Assembly: GCA_051000815.1 (NCBI GenBank)
Contig: JBPCNX010000094.1
Coordinates: 15,483-79,482, forward strand
DNA length: 64,000 nucleotides
Source: PSRF01 sp051000815
GTDB lineage: Bacteria > Acidobacteriota > Blastocatellia > Pyrinomonadales > Pyrinomonadaceae
Reading direction: 5' to 3'
A model generated the notes under the pieces. It had not been told where the DNA came from. It searched no databases and saw only the letters and a program-made list of their open reading frames with translations. A program made the position numbers and the translations under genes. Shown here piece by piece: positions 43,901-52,021 of the stretch (its first letter is position 1; each line of letters starts with the position of its first letter).

Positions 43901-45820
43901 AGTTGGTGCTTTGGCAGTGAGGTCAGTACCGCCTGCGGTAGCGAGCGGGTCTGCCCTTTCGTGCTCGGGCCCAACGACTCCCCAGCTATTACCGACAGCA
44001 TTGATATCGACTCGATTCGTCACCTCTTCCCGCAGCCGTGAAACAGCATAAGAGAGTTCGTGCGTCCTTGACGGAGCTTCCCCCAGCCAGAAAGGAATCG
44101 AGGGTGGCTGCCCGGCTGCGTCTTCCACCCGAACCTTCCCCTGCTCCACGCGCAAGACGCGCCACGAAGTGTTACCAAGTTGAAAAATGTCGCCCTGCAA
44201 ACTCTCGATCGCGAAGTCTTCATTGACTGAGCCGATCACGAGTCCGCTTGGCTCAAGCACGACTGCATAGTCGGCCGTATCCGGAATCGCGCCGCCGGAT
44301 GTGATAGCTGTGAGGCGAGCGCCGCGGCGTCCCCGCAAACGATGGTTTACGGCGTCGTGATGAAGGTAAGCGGAACGCCGGCCGCGCTTGGTTGAAAACC
44401 CTTCGGCAAGCATTTTGATGATCTCGTCGAAAGTCTTGCGCTGCAGATTGCGGTAAGGATAAGCACGTTGCACCATTGCGAAGAGTTCATCCTCGCCCCA
44501 TTCATCAGCGGCAACTGTGGCTACAATTTGCTGCGCCAGAATGTCGAGCGGCTGTTCGGGTATTGAGAGTTGATCAAGCTCACCGCGCCTCACTGCATCT
44601 ATCAGGGCTGCGGTTTCCACCAACTCATCGCGCGAAAGAGGAAAGATCCTGCCTTTCGGAAAACCGGCAACGGTGTGATTTGACCTGCCGACTCGTTGAA
44701 GAAAACTCGCAATCGACCGCGTCGAGCCGATTTGGCAAACGAGATTCACGTCGCCGATGTCGATACCAAGTTCCAGGGAAGCGGTGGCAACCAGCGCGCT
44801 TAACTCGCCCGCTTTAAGTCTTTGCTCAGCGGAAAGTCGCACTTCGCGCGCGAGGCTGCCATGGTGAGCGGCTATGTTTTCATCACCAAGACGTTCACCC
44901 AGGTGCCGGGAGACTCGTTCCGCGAGACGGCGCGTGTTAACGAAAACGAGGGTCGTCTTGTGCTGGCGAATCAGTTCTGCCAGTCGATCATAAACTTCTT
45001 CCCAAACCTCCCCCGACATTACGGCCTGCAGGGGCGACTCCGGAACTTCGATCGCGATATCAAGCTGCCGGGTGTGCCCCGTATCAATGACACTGCAATC
45101 GGGCTGGCCGTCGCTCTTTATCTTTGGCGTGCCAATTAAGAACCGCGCTACCTCCTCAATCGGTCGCTGCGTTGCAGATAAACCGATTCGAACCAGTTCC
45201 GCGTTTCGAGTTTCCGGTTTCGAGTTGTCTGCAGCATACCGGGCTATGAGGTCCGCGAGACGTTCCACCGAAAGCGCCAGGTGTGATCCACGCTTGTCGC
45301 CTACGACGGCATGGATCTCATCAAGAATCAGGGTGCGCGTTGTTTGCAGCATGCGCCGCCCACCCTCACTTGTGAGCAGGATGTAAAGCGATTCCGGAGT
45401 TGTGACGACGATATGCGGCGGCCGCTTGATCATAGCGGTGCGCTCAGCGGCGGGAGTGTCACCAGTTCGCACGAGGGTGCGGATGTTGACGTCCGGCAGA
45501 CCCATTGCGCTCAACTCCTGCTGAATCCCTTCGAGCGGAACTTGCAGGTTGCGCTGAATATCGTTGCTCAACGCCTTCAGCGGCGAGACATAGACGACAT
45601 GAGTTGTATCGTCGAGTTGCCCGTCAACCCCGAGGCGTACCAGGTCGTCAATAGCTGCCAGAAAAGCTGCGAGCGTTTTACCGGAACCGGTAGGTGCCGC
45701 AATGAGAGTGTGACGGCGTTCCTTGATAGACGGCCAGGCAAGTTGCTGCGGCCTTGTGGGCGCAGGGAATGTTTTCCCGAACCAACGCGCCACGGCTGGA
45801 TGAAAAATTTCTAGATTCAT
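40964..45820 (-). CDS. lhr: Lhr-type DEAD/DEAH-box ATP-dependent helicase with in-frame repeat insertions
   Basis: About 1,618 residues, the length of full Lhr proteins. Motif I is AAPTGSGKT, motif II is LILDEIHAV, then SATQRPIEEVARFL, VFVNTRRLAERV and QRVGRSNH (motif VI). The winged-helix and Lhr C-terminal body follow (EMQHQ-free, with RLEARGEIRGGRFV and AVLEAGDTRF late). ATG 45820 (MNLEIFHPAVARWFG) is the family start; the longer frame begins in repeat DNA. Three stretches are repeat-derived, in frame: about residue 628 (A-family end), about 1010-1057 and about 1406-1450 (G-family). They lie in linkers. Lhr unwinds DNA or RNA:DNA in repair. Confidence 0.93.
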   Translation of the reverse strand: MNLEIFHPAVARWFGKTFPAPTRPQQLAWPSIKERRHTLIAAPTGSGKTLAAFLAAIDDLVRLGVDGQLDDTTHVVYVSPLKALSNDIQRNLQVPLEGIQQELSAMGLPDVNIRTLVRTGDTPAAERTAMIKRPPHIVVTTPESLYILLTSEGGRRMLQTTRTLILDEIHAVVGDKRGSHLALSVERLADLIARYAADNSKPETRNAELVRIGLSATQRPIEEVARFLIGTPKIKSDGQPDCSVIDTGHTRQLDIAIEVPESPLQAVMSGEVWEEVYDRLAELIRQHKTTLVFVNTRRLAERVSRHLGERLGDENIAAHHGSLAREVRLSAEQRLKAGELSALVATASLELGIDIGDVNLVCQIGSTRSIASFLQRVGRSNHTVAGFPKGRIFPLSRDELVETAALIDAVRRGELDQLSIPEQPLDILAQQIVATVAADEWGEDELFAMVQRAYPYRNLQRKTFDEIIKMLAEGFSTKRGRRSAYLHHDAVNHRLRGRRGARLTAITSGGAIPDTADYAVVLEPSGLVIGSVNEDFAIESLQGDIFQLGNTSWRVLRVEQGKVRVEDAAGQPPSIPFWLGEAPSRTHELSYAVSRLREEVTNRVDINAVGNSWGVVGPEHERADPLATAGGTDLTAKAPTQYLEPATKYLIDEVGISRAAAEQMVEYLAASKAALGVMPSQENLVLERFFDDSGSMQLVLHSPFGSRLNRAWGLALRKRFCRKFNFELQAAATEDAIVLSLGPTHSFPLDDVFHYLSSKSVRELLCQALLDAPMWNIRWRWNVTRALAVLRRRGGKKIPPQLQRMDAEDLLTALFPDQVACAENLTGQREIPEHPLVSQTVRDCLEEAMDVDSLISLLAAIERNEKNLIARDLLEPSPLAAEILNARPYAFLDDAPLEERRTRAVFQRRWLDPEKAADIGRLDQAAIDRVRQEVWPEPRNPDELHDALVELGFVTEPEGMLGEFAVEPAELDSLARNEVNADSVEAVPEWKQLLNLLASERRAAVLQVNTGIAGVPPATARPSLAEASSGAGPERRSLSALTGGGAADVADETPTIAANETPAPPVKLWVAAERLPQLLAIFPDASLAPSITAPASFAEVTWSREDALVELVRGRLEGLGPVTARSLAVSAGLPTSDIDATLLRLEAEGFVLRGRFTPRIEETEWCARRLLARIHSYTLNRLRQEIEPVSSANFMRFLLSWQKVAPDQQMEGPQSLLAVIEQLEGFEAPAAAWEGEIFPSRLLEYNPAWLDALCLSGEVVWARLTPASPAKNGLEKTRSSGPVRSTPIALLRRKDFALWNSAFPSPSVEEAAFSTTTQVVYDYLRSRGASFFNDIVEGTKLLRSQVEESLAELVAQGLVVSDSFTGLRALLTPSHRKTNAAARRKHRQPVYEMATAGRWSILERSTAIADVSSATARRSLAEEVRVGGSERQSLSALEGGRAAGRTVATSGGTVDSESAEKIARILLKRYGVVFKRLLEREDLTIPWRVLLRIYHRLEARGEIRGGRFVAGISGEQFALPEAVGLVRSIRRAPALETLVSVSAADPLNLVGIITPGSRITAHASNRVLYRDGEPVAVLEAGDTRFLVELSRAMEWKAKAALLRKSTPPVLRTYLRRPA
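41473..41602. repeat. G-family palindromic element inside lhr, copy 2
   Basis: Three hairpins in a row: TGCGGCTCTGCCGC, GGAAAGGCTCTGCCTTTCC and CGGCGAGGCTGCGCCTCGCC, ending with GTTGCGGACGAGACGTCCGC. It matches the other copy in order and spacing. On the lhr strand it encodes IADVSSATARRSLAEE then ERQSLSALEGGRAA, without a stop. Confidence 0.85.
42652..42790. repeat. G-family palindromic element inside lhr, copy 1
   Basis: A 139-bp element with near-perfect 24-bp inverted ends (GATCGTGGGCGTCTCGTCCG against CGGGCGGGACGCCCGCGATC) and three internal hairpins (CGCGGCTCCGCCGC, GGAAAGGCTCCGCCTTTCC, GGCGAGGCTGGGCCTCGCC). On the lhr strand it encodes IAGVPPATARPSLAEA then ERRSLSALTGGGAADV, the same frame as copy 2. 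Confidence 0.88.
43921..43950. repeat. A-family end inside lhr
   Basis: GGTCAGTACCGCCTGCGGTA then GCGAGCGGGT matches one end of the A-family elements. It is read in frame in lhr as DPLATAGGTDLT, in a linker that precedes KAPTQYLEPATKYL. Confidence 0.75.
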
Positions 45821-45920
45821 GGAAAACGGAATTATACAAAAACTCGGCGCGATTGCATAGGTGAAACATCGGCCTAGACATGGGCCACTGGAAATTCCGT
45901 TTCTAACCTGCGAAGCAGGG

Positions 45921-46038
45921 GAAAGCATAAAGCCTGGGGTGTAAGCCCCAGGTCACTGCCGCCAAAGTGATCTAAGCCCGCGAAGTGGGCGACAGAGAGT
46001 CCGGGTACCTGGGGCTCACACCCCAGGCTTTATGCTTC
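45921..46038. repeat. Inverted-repeat element with 32-bp-class arms (H family)
   Basis: GAAAGCATAAAGCCTGGGGT (then GTAAGCCCCAGG) is mirrored by CCTGGGGCTCACACCCCAGG (then CTTTATGCTT). Inside are smaller stems such as GCCCGCGAAGTGGGC. It occupies the gap between lhr and yceH; nothing coding is seen. Confidence 0.85.
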
Positions 46039-46066
46039 CGTCCGCTTTTAGGACTAGATGGAGGAG

Positions 46067-46735
46067 CTATTCAAACTGCTTTTTAAATCCTTCGAACTGC
46101 TCTTTCAAATCATTAACACTATTTCTCAACTCTGCCACTTCATCCTCCAGCTTCAAGATTCTTTCGCTGTCGTTTCGTCTGGGCGAGGTTGCTCGTGGCG
46201 CAGCCTCAGACTCGACTGCAGTCTCGACCTGAACTGCTCCGTTGAGAAGATGCGCATAACGCACTTCCTTTTGGCCCGCCTGGCGCGGCAACTTCGCCAC
46301 AAGCGGCTCCGGCTCTCTGGACATCAGCCCGGCGAGAGTTTCGTCAACCTCTTCAAGTCCGGAAAACTCATGCAGCCTCGAGCCGCTTCCGCGCAGTTCT
46401 CCGGGAGTCTGCGTGCCGCGCAGCATCAGCACACACATCACCGCCAGCTCTTGCGGAGTCAGATGAAAAACTTCCGTCATTACATGCTTGTACTTCGGGA
46501 CCCGGCTGGTGCTGCCATGAAAGACGTAGGTAAGGCTCTTTTCGCGCAGGGTTTCCAGAGCGTGCGCTACCGCCGCCTCGTCGTAGGAGGTTATCGGATT
46601 GCGATTGTTTTTTTGATTACAGGCCAGTGTGAGAGAGTTTAACGTCAGTGGATAATATTCGGGTGTGGTTACTTGTTTTTCGACTAGCGCGCCAAGCACG
46701 CGGACTTCGATGTCGTTGAGTAATGTATTCATCAC
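46067..46735 (-). CDS. YceH family (DUF480) protein
   Basis: A 222-residue protein of the YceH/DUF480 family, two winged-helix domains of unknown function. Recognised by LNDIEVRVLGALVEKQVTTPEYYPLTLNSL, the NQKNNRNPI motif, ELAVMCVLMLRGTQTPGELR and LPRQAGQKEVRYAHLL. The C-terminus is a coiled coil (LKLEDEVAELRNSVNDLKEQ) longer than in the E. coli protein. It may start at the first or second Met. A stand-alone B-family arm lies just upstream (46743). Confidence 0.92.
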   Translation of the reverse strand: MMNTLLNDIEVRVLGALVEKQVTTPEYYPLTLNSLTLACNQKNNRNPITSYDEAAVAHALETLREKSLTYVFHGSTSRVPKYKHVMTEVFHLTPQELAVMCVLMLRGTQTPGELRGSGSRLHEFSGLEEVDETLAGLMSREPEPLVAKLPRQAGQKEVRYAHLLNGAVQVETAVESEAAPRATSPRRNDSERILKLEDEVAELRNSVNDLKEQFEGFKKQFE

Positions 46736-46742
46736 TCAAATC

Positions 46743-46766
46743 GTAACGCAAACTGTTAGTTTGCGG
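46743..46766. repeat. Single B-family arm, copy 2
   Basis: GTAACGCAAACTGTTAGTTT then GCGG is the same 24-base arm as at 10313, lacking its inverted partner. Confidence 0.7.
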
Positions 46767-46817
46767 AAAGACTAAGCACTAGCAAGCGAACGTGAACGGG
46801 AAAAGGTCGATTTCGTT

Positions 46818-48188
46818 TTACAGATCCTTCGCACAACGGAAGCCGGAAACCATCCAGCGCTCATGAGCATGAAAAAAGTTTCGATAGGTCGAACGGATAT
46901 GGATTTGCGGAGTCGCGAAAGAACCACCTCGCAGGACCTTTTGATTTACGAACCACTTGTCGTTGTACTCATCAAACTCCGATTTGAATCCGGGATACGG
47001 TACGTAATCCGAAGTCGTCCACTCCCAAACATCGCCAATCAGTTGGTGGCAACCCTCTGGACTTTGCCCCTCGGGAAACGCGCCGATTGGAGAAACACCC
47101 CAGTATGAATTCTCCAGCAGGTTTGCTCGCGTCGTATCTACTGGCGAATTGCCCCAGGGAAAACTCTCAAGTGCTTTCTCACTTCCGGCGAAACGCGCCG
47201 CCTTCTCCCATTCAGCTTCGGTCGGCAAACGCTTGCCCGCCCATTTCGCAAACGCCGAGGCCTCGTAAAAGCTTACCTGCGATACGGGCTCGCCCGCTTT
47301 TTCTTCCGCAGGATGCAAACCCGAGAAGTCGCGAATCATCCACTGCCGATCATGATGCTCCCAATAGAGAGGCGCTTTCCACTGCTCGTTCGTCACTGTC
47401 TCCCAGCCCTCGGAAAACCACCAACGATAATCGTCATAACCGCCGGCACGCATGAATTCCAAATAATCGCCATTGCTAACGAGGGCGCGGTCGAGAGCAA
47501 AATCCTGCATAAAGACCTGGTGAGACGGCTTCTCGTTATCAAATGCAAAGTCGTTGCCGAGACTTTGGACTTTGGACTTTGAACTTTGGACTGGTCGCCC
47601 GTAACCCAGCCAGAACAGCCCTCCCTCAAACTCCGCCATTCCTTCAACTCTTACGGATGAAACTGGCGGCGACTGAATTTTCGCGTCGTACTGGTCGCAG
47701 AGCAGATGCTTGATGTCGTAAACCAGGAGCTCCTGATGTTGCATCTCATGTTCGAGTCCGAGTCTCACGAGCGCCAGAATCTCGTCGGCTTGCGGATGCG
47801 CGTCCAGCTTTGACAAAAAATCGAGCATCAAGTCGTCGATGTTATTTCGATAAGCCATCGTTTCCTGGACCGTTGGCCGCGATTTTGTGCCGCGTTTAGG
47901 TCGCTCGATGCGCGCGCCGAAGCCTTCATAGTAGGAATTGAAGTAATAGAGAAACTGCTGGGAGTAAACCTCGTAGCCGGGTTTGTACTGCTGCAAAAGC
48001 GTCTCAAAAAACCAGGACGTGTGACCGATGTGCCAGCGCGGCGGACTCATGAATTCCGCGGTCTGGATGACGTAGTCTTCCAGCTCGAGCGGCGCCACGA
48101 TCTCCATTGTCCGCGCCCTTACGCAGCGGAACAGATCAGTCATCGAACTCCTGGCCGGCGTTTCAGCCTTCACGATTGTAGAAGCCAT
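46818..48188 (-). CDS. egtB: EgtB-like ergothioneine biosynthesis sulfoxide synthase (or SenA-like)
   Basis: A 456-residue non-haem iron enzyme. The N-terminal DinB_2 part carries the iron histidines (RWHIGHTSWFFE and GLEHEMQHQELLVYDIKH). The C-terminal half is an FGE-sulfatase domain (LPTEAEWEKAARF, GDVWEWTTSDYVPYPGF, VLRGGSFATPQIHIRSTYRN, GFRCA). EgtB joins gamma-Glu-Cys or Cys to hercynine with O2. No egtD is in the window. The selenium homologue SenA has the same architecture, and selD lies 1.6 kb upstream, so that reading stays open. Residues about 198-213 (VQSSKSKVQSLG) are encoded by a heptamer array. AGGAGAA precedes the ATG. Confidence 0.88.
   Translation of the reverse strand: MASTIVKAETPARSSMTDLFRCVRARTMEIVAPLELEDYVIQTAEFMSPPRWHIGHTSWFFETLLQQYKPGYEVYSQQFLYYFNSYYEGFGARIERPKRGTKSRPTVQETMAYRNNIDDLMLDFLSKLDAHPQADEILALVRLGLEHEMQHQELLVYDIKHLLCDQYDAKIQSPPVSSVRVEGMAEFEGGLFWLGYGRPVQSSKSKVQSLGNDFAFDNEKPSHQVFMQDFALDRALVSNGDYLEFMRAGGYDDYRWWFSEGWETVTNEQWKAPLYWEHHDRQWMIRDFSGLHPAEEKAGEPVSQVSFYEASAFAKWAGKRLPTEAEWEKAARFAGSEKALESFPWGNSPVDTTRANLLENSYWGVSPIGAFPEGQSPEGCHQLIGDVWEWTTSDYVPYPGFKSEFDEYNDKWFVNQKVLRGGSFATPQIHIRSTYRNFFHAHERWMVSGFRCAKDL
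47561..47595. repeat. Heptamer array (GACTTTG) inside egtB
   Basis: Five units: GACTTTG x3, AACTTTG, GACTGGT. It is read in frame in egtB as a Ser/Lys/Gln-rich linker between the GLFWLGYGR strand and FAFDNEKPSHQV, where other family members usually have a short loop. No inverted partner was found. Confidence 0.88.
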
Positions 48189-48272
48189 TCCAATTTCTCC
48201 TGAATGACTAAAGAATACCCGGGGAAACTCAGCAACTCAACGCGAGAGCCGATCCTAGGTGCGTCCCTGCAA

Positions 48273-49652
48273 TCAACCCAGGGTCTTAGTCCAACGAATG
48301 TATTCTGCCGAGTCGAACTTGCGGCCCGTGCTCTGTGAAGTCATGTAACGGATCTTTCCGAAGATTGGACGTTCAAACCAGGCGCGATCGTGTTTACCAA
48401 AACACCAGAGGATTCCCGCATACGAGTTTGGATCACGGCCGTCAAGCGCATACTTGTTATTCAAATGCTCGAGAAGCGCGAAGGCGCCCTCATAGGTTGG
48501 CTGCCATTCGATCACACGCTTTCCCCAGAGCATGCGTACGTAATTGTGCATTTCACCGGTCAGTAACAACTCACGCTGAGCCGCGTTCCAGAGTTCGTCG
48601 GGAGTCTCGGCGGCCTCGATCTGTTCCGGCTCAAGCAGGTGGGGTCGCGGGTCGTCAACATGTTCGCGCATAGTCTGTTGTACCCATGCCGGCAGAGACG
48701 CAATCGAGTTGTAATGAGGATTGAAGCGCGTGAAGTTGAAGGAAAGTTCCCGGCGTACGATCGCTTCTTCCAAGAATGCCTCTTTTGCTGCGCGCGAAGC
48801 TCTCGCCTTTTGTACCGCGTCAGCAATTTCCTGAATCGAGATAAATCCGAAGTGGAGGTATGAACTCAGACGGGAAGAGCCGTCGACATCAGGCTTGTTT
48901 CGCAGCACAGCGTATTTCGGGAGTATCTTCGAAACGAAGTAAGCAAGTCGTTGGCGCGCGGCCTTCGTCCCGCCGCGGTAATGGCGGGAAGCCGGAACCG
49001 TATGGTCAATCTCACACTGTGCCACTAACTCCGGGATGTTCTTCTCGGTTACTTTGGTCTCAGGGCAGTCAACTTTTAGATTCGCCGAACTCTCTTTGAG
49101 GTGCGGCGTCCGGGAACGTTTTAAATATTCCGGTAACAACTTGCGAATCTTTGGCCGGATCGTATAAGCGGCGAATTCCTCTTTTGTGTAGCAACTCAGC
49201 GGAATCACACCATTTGAATCCACGGCGAAGATTGGAATCTCGACCTGTTCGACAATGCTCCGGTTGTGTTCAGGAATAATGAAGCAGGGGTAGTCGTCAG
49301 TAACCAGGAGCGCGGCGTCAGCTGCTAACCGGGAAACAGTATTGCGTGGGTCTCGTTCGTTACGCTGGAGGTAGAAGAGATAGCGAATGCCAAGCCGTTC
49401 GAATTCAGCACGTTTTTGCTCCACCCCTTGGAGGATGAAAGTATGTATGCGGTCGTTGGCCCAGGGATAGTAAAACTTCAGGCCTTCGTAAACTACGAGC
49501 GGCAAATCCCGCTCGTTAGCCTGTTGTATCGCAAAGTTCAGGGCTTCGTTATCGCTGACACGCTTGAACATTTGCATCCAGTAAAGCACATAGCGGCCTT
49601 TGCGGTTTTCCGGACAATCATTTAGCTCAGTAACCCGCTGGGAAAGATCCAT
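48273..49652 (-). CDS. phr: Class II deoxyribodipyrimidine photo-lyase
   Basis: A 459-residue flavoenzyme that repairs cyclobutane pyrimidine dimers with blue light. It belongs to class II: the N-terminal photolyase domain starts VLYWMQMFKRVSDNEALNFA (the W-M-Q-R-D-like class II start), and the FAD domain has RLSSYLHFGFISIQEIA, EEAIVRRELSFNF and TGEMHNYVRMLWGKRVIEW, then NKYALDGRDPNSYAGILWCFGKHDRAW, the class II closing signature. The length is usual. No ribosome binding site is obvious. It sits between egtB and selD on the same strand. Confidence 0.95.
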   Translation of the reverse strand: MDLSQRVTELNDCPENRKGRYVLYWMQMFKRVSDNEALNFAIQQANERDLPLVVYEGLKFYYPWANDRIHTFILQGVEQKRAEFERLGIRYLFYLQRNERDPRNTVSRLAADAALLVTDDYPCFIIPEHNRSIVEQVEIPIFAVDSNGVIPLSCYTKEEFAAYTIRPKIRKLLPEYLKRSRTPHLKESSANLKVDCPETKVTEKNIPELVAQCEIDHTVPASRHYRGGTKAARQRLAYFVSKILPKYAVLRNKPDVDGSSRLSSYLHFGFISIQEIADAVQKARASRAAKEAFLEEAIVRRELSFNFTRFNPHYNSIASLPAWVQQTMREHVDDPRPHLLEPEQIEAAETPDELWNAAQRELLLTGEMHNYVRMLWGKRVIEWQPTYEGAFALLEHLNNKYALDGRDPNSYAGILWCFGKHDRAWFERPIFGKIRYMTSQSTGRKFDSAEYIRWTKTLG

Positions 49653-49710
49653 TGTAATGTTGAAAAACCCGGACCCACGAAAGTCAATTAGTTACAGTGA
49701 CTCCGTGGGG

Positions 49711-49780
49711 ACGATCCACTAAGACACACGAAATGGCACGAAATGCTTTTCGCGTTGTTCGTGTAGTTTCGTGGATCAAT
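49711..49780. repeat. D-family hairpin repeat, copy 2
   Basis: GACGATCCACTAAGACACAC to GTGTAGTTTCGTGGATC, with CACGAAATGGCACGAAATG inside, matches the copy at 7267-7350 and lies in the selD-phr gap. Confidence 0.75.
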
Positions 49781-49814
49781 TCCCTTTTAGATAAAACCAA
49801 AACTAATTTAGCCT

Positions 49815-50846
49815 CTAGTTGACAAGCATCGATCTGGCGCCTGCTTCAATTACCTTTCCAATCACTTCAGCGTGAGGGTAGTTTTCACGCAATCGTGAAA
49901 GGAGCGACTCCGCCTGGTCGCTGGGGATCGAGATCAACATCCCACCTGCCGTCTGCGGATCAAAAAGCAACTTGATCAAATTCTTATCAACCGATTCGTC
50001 GATCTCGATGTCGTTGCCAACATATTCTCGATTGCTCTTGTCGCCACTCGTAAGCATTCCCTGCGCTGCCAGGTCCAAAGCACCATCAAGCAAAGGCACG
50101 GCAGCCGACTCGATCTGTATCGTCACCTTGCTTGCCCTGGCCATCTCCCATGCATGCCCAATTAGAGCGAACCCGGTTACGTCTGTGGCGCCTGCAACGT
50201 GAAATTCACGCATCGCCTCTGCCGCGTATTTGCCAGGCGTCAACATTGTCTCAACTGAACCTGTCTCGACGGCCTCACTAGTTTTCCCAAACTTTATTCC
50301 AGTGGATATCACGCCTGTACCAATCGGTTTCGTCAGAATGATGACATCACCGACGCGCGCGCCCGAATTGGTGGCGATTCTTGCCGGATCGATCACTCCG
50401 GTCACGGAGTAGCCGAACATGATCTGTTCATTATCCACGCTGTGTCCGCCAATGAGCGTCACCCCATACTTGTTCAGAGTCTCCTGACCACCGCGCATTA
50501 TTTCGCCGAGTATTGCCGGGTCGATGCCCTTCCTGGGAAAGCAGGTGATGGCCATTGCCGTTAACGGAGTTCCGGCCATGGCCCAAACATCGTTGATGGA
50601 GTTGAGCGCGGCAATCTGCCCGTAAACGAAGGGATCGTCGACGATGGGTGTAAAGAAATCGAGTGTTTGAACAATTCCGAGGTCGTCTCGAAGGCGGTAT
50701 ACGCCCGCGTCGTCGGCTGTCTCAAAACCGACAATCAAATTTTTGTCGAAAGGCTGCTTTGGTAACCCGCTCAAAACTTGAGCGAGAATGCTCGGCGGCA
50801 GTTTAGCCGCTCAACCGGAGCACGAAACCATTTCGGTTAATCGCAT
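49815..50846 (-). CDS. selD: Selenide, water dikinase with selenocysteine (UGA) at position 12
   Basis: SelD makes selenophosphate from selenide and ATP, the selenium donor for Sec and selenouridine. A normal frame from 50774 lacks the active site. Reading upstream from ATG 50846 gives MRLTEMVSCSG-UGA-AAKLPPSIL, then joins the known frame (SGLPKQPFDKNLIVGFETADDAGVYRL). The UGA (50811-50813) falls exactly where the catalytic Cys/Sec lies, with the essential lysine three residues on (U12-A-A-K15, as C17-x-x-K20 in E. coli). AGGAGGTGAT is a perfect ribosome binding site at 50851-50860. Full length is about 343 residues. Body motifs: LDFFTPIVDDPFVYGQIAA, GGHSVDNEQI, LLFDPQTAGG. The HEAT-repeat gene ends 36 bases upstream. 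Confidence 0.93.
50766..50786 (-). promoter_or_regulatory. Putative bacterial SECIS hairpin of selD
   Basis: In the mRNA, nucleotides 25-45 after the UGA form a 9-bp stem (CUCGCUCAA/UUGAGCGGG, one G-U pair) with a GUU loop. The loop begins 34 nucleotides after the UGA with a G, within the 16-37 nucleotide window and G rule known for bacterial SECIS. A second small stem (GCGGC/GCCGC) lies directly after the UGA. Not tested by folding software. Confidence 0.7.
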
Positions 50847-50882
50847 CGAGATCACCTCCTTTCGAATTGGATTCACTCTTAC

Positions 50883-51848
50883 TTACCGAGCTTGCGGACC
50901 GAGATCCTGATATGGGTTGAACATGCTCAAACTCGAGGACGCACGCCGCGTCAATGGATTCAGCGTTACTCGCAAACTCTTGGGCCCGAGCGCTCCTGGG
51001 ATGGATCTATAATCGAGAACCGGCTCGCCTCCGACTCCAAGCGCATAAACCAAACCGAGATTGCCACGGAGAAACTGCGGATCCTGCTTCATCTTCTGTT
51101 CCGCTCCTGCTTTCAGGTTCATCGTTACCTGATGACCCCGTCCGCTTCCTTGTTTTCGTGCTTTCTTTATTCTCTCGGCGTTCTCTCGCAACAGTTTGTT
51201 TGTACTCTTCTCAATTGCGTAGTCCAGCGCAAAATCCAAGTCGCCCTGCACTTGTTCAATTGTCTCAGCGGTAAGGCCGCGCACAATCGAATCTTCATCT
51301 CCCATGCTGGCTATTATTGGGGCAAGAGCATTCGTCAACACAGGCTTATAGTCTGGTGCCAAGCTCGCGCTGATAGCGATCAACTCCTGTAAAGCGAAGG
51401 CAGCACTACGACGGACGAAAACATCTTCGTTATTTAGCAGCCGCGCCAGTTCCGGCACCCCCCTGGCTGAAAGGGCTAACAAGTAGATACTGTAGCGACG
51501 AACTTCAGGCTGCTCCTGGCTATCGATTGAAATGGCGATGAGGGTGGGTTGTACCAGCTCATTAGCAGGCTCAATTTCAGAGATGGTTCTCACGGCATAA
51601 ACGCGAGGATATCCTTTCACCTTCCGCAGAAGCTCATTCAGGGCAGGAAGTGCCTCACGTCCTATTTTAGAGATCGATTTAAGTGCTTCGTAGCGCACGA
51701 TATCGTCATCGCTATTGAACTTCTCAAACAGGATCCGGAGGTTCGTCGGTTCCGGCAGTTTTTCTTGTCTGGAGGTATCCTGCGCGAATGCTGTGATCGT
51801 GAACGAAATAAAACAAACTAACACACTTACTAGTGGCCGACTTCTCAT
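50883..51848 (-). CDS. Exported HEAT-repeat protein
   Basis: A 321-residue protein with a signal peptide (LVSVLVCFISFTITAFAQ) and a helical-repeat body of HEAT/PBS-lyase type: DDDIVRYEALKSISKIGREA, EVRRYSIYLLALSARGVPEL, NEDVFVRRSAAFALQELIAI and EDSIVRGLTAETIEQVQGDL. The last 90 residues are not repeats. It probably acts as a periplasmic binding scaffold. It directly precedes selD and may be cotranscribed with it, without an evident functional link. Confidence 0.8.
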   Translation of the reverse strand: MRSRPLVSVLVCFISFTITAFAQDTSRQEKLPEPTNLRILFEKFNSDDDIVRYEALKSISKIGREALPALNELLRKVKGYPRVYAVRTISEIEPANELVQPTLIAISIDSQEQPEVRRYSIYLLALSARGVPELARLLNNEDVFVRRSAAFALQELIAISASLAPDYKPVLTNALAPIIASMGDEDSIVRGLTAETIEQVQGDLDFALDYAIEKSTNKLLRENAERIKKARKQGSGRGHQVTMNLKAGAEQKMKQDPQFLRGNLGLVYALGVGGEPVLDYRSIPGALGPKSLRVTLNPLTRRASSSLSMFNPYQDLGPQAR

Positions 51849-52021
51849 GGTTAGACCGCTCCATTGTCGCTGTATAAGGCATTGCGGCGGTGCATCGGCG
51901 GTATGTTATCGTCAATCTCAACAAATTGCAGTATGAGTGACCTGCTTAGATTTTGGTTCGTTCAGATGTTGCGACAAGTCCAAAACGGTCTCGCGCCTCG
52001 TTGCCACCGCACTCCAAGTTA

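Noticed and set aside
42550..44041. Long frames (about 250 and 207 residues) antisense to lhr
   Set aside because: They are shadows of a GC-rich coding region; Arg/Pro-rich composition and no recognisable domain.
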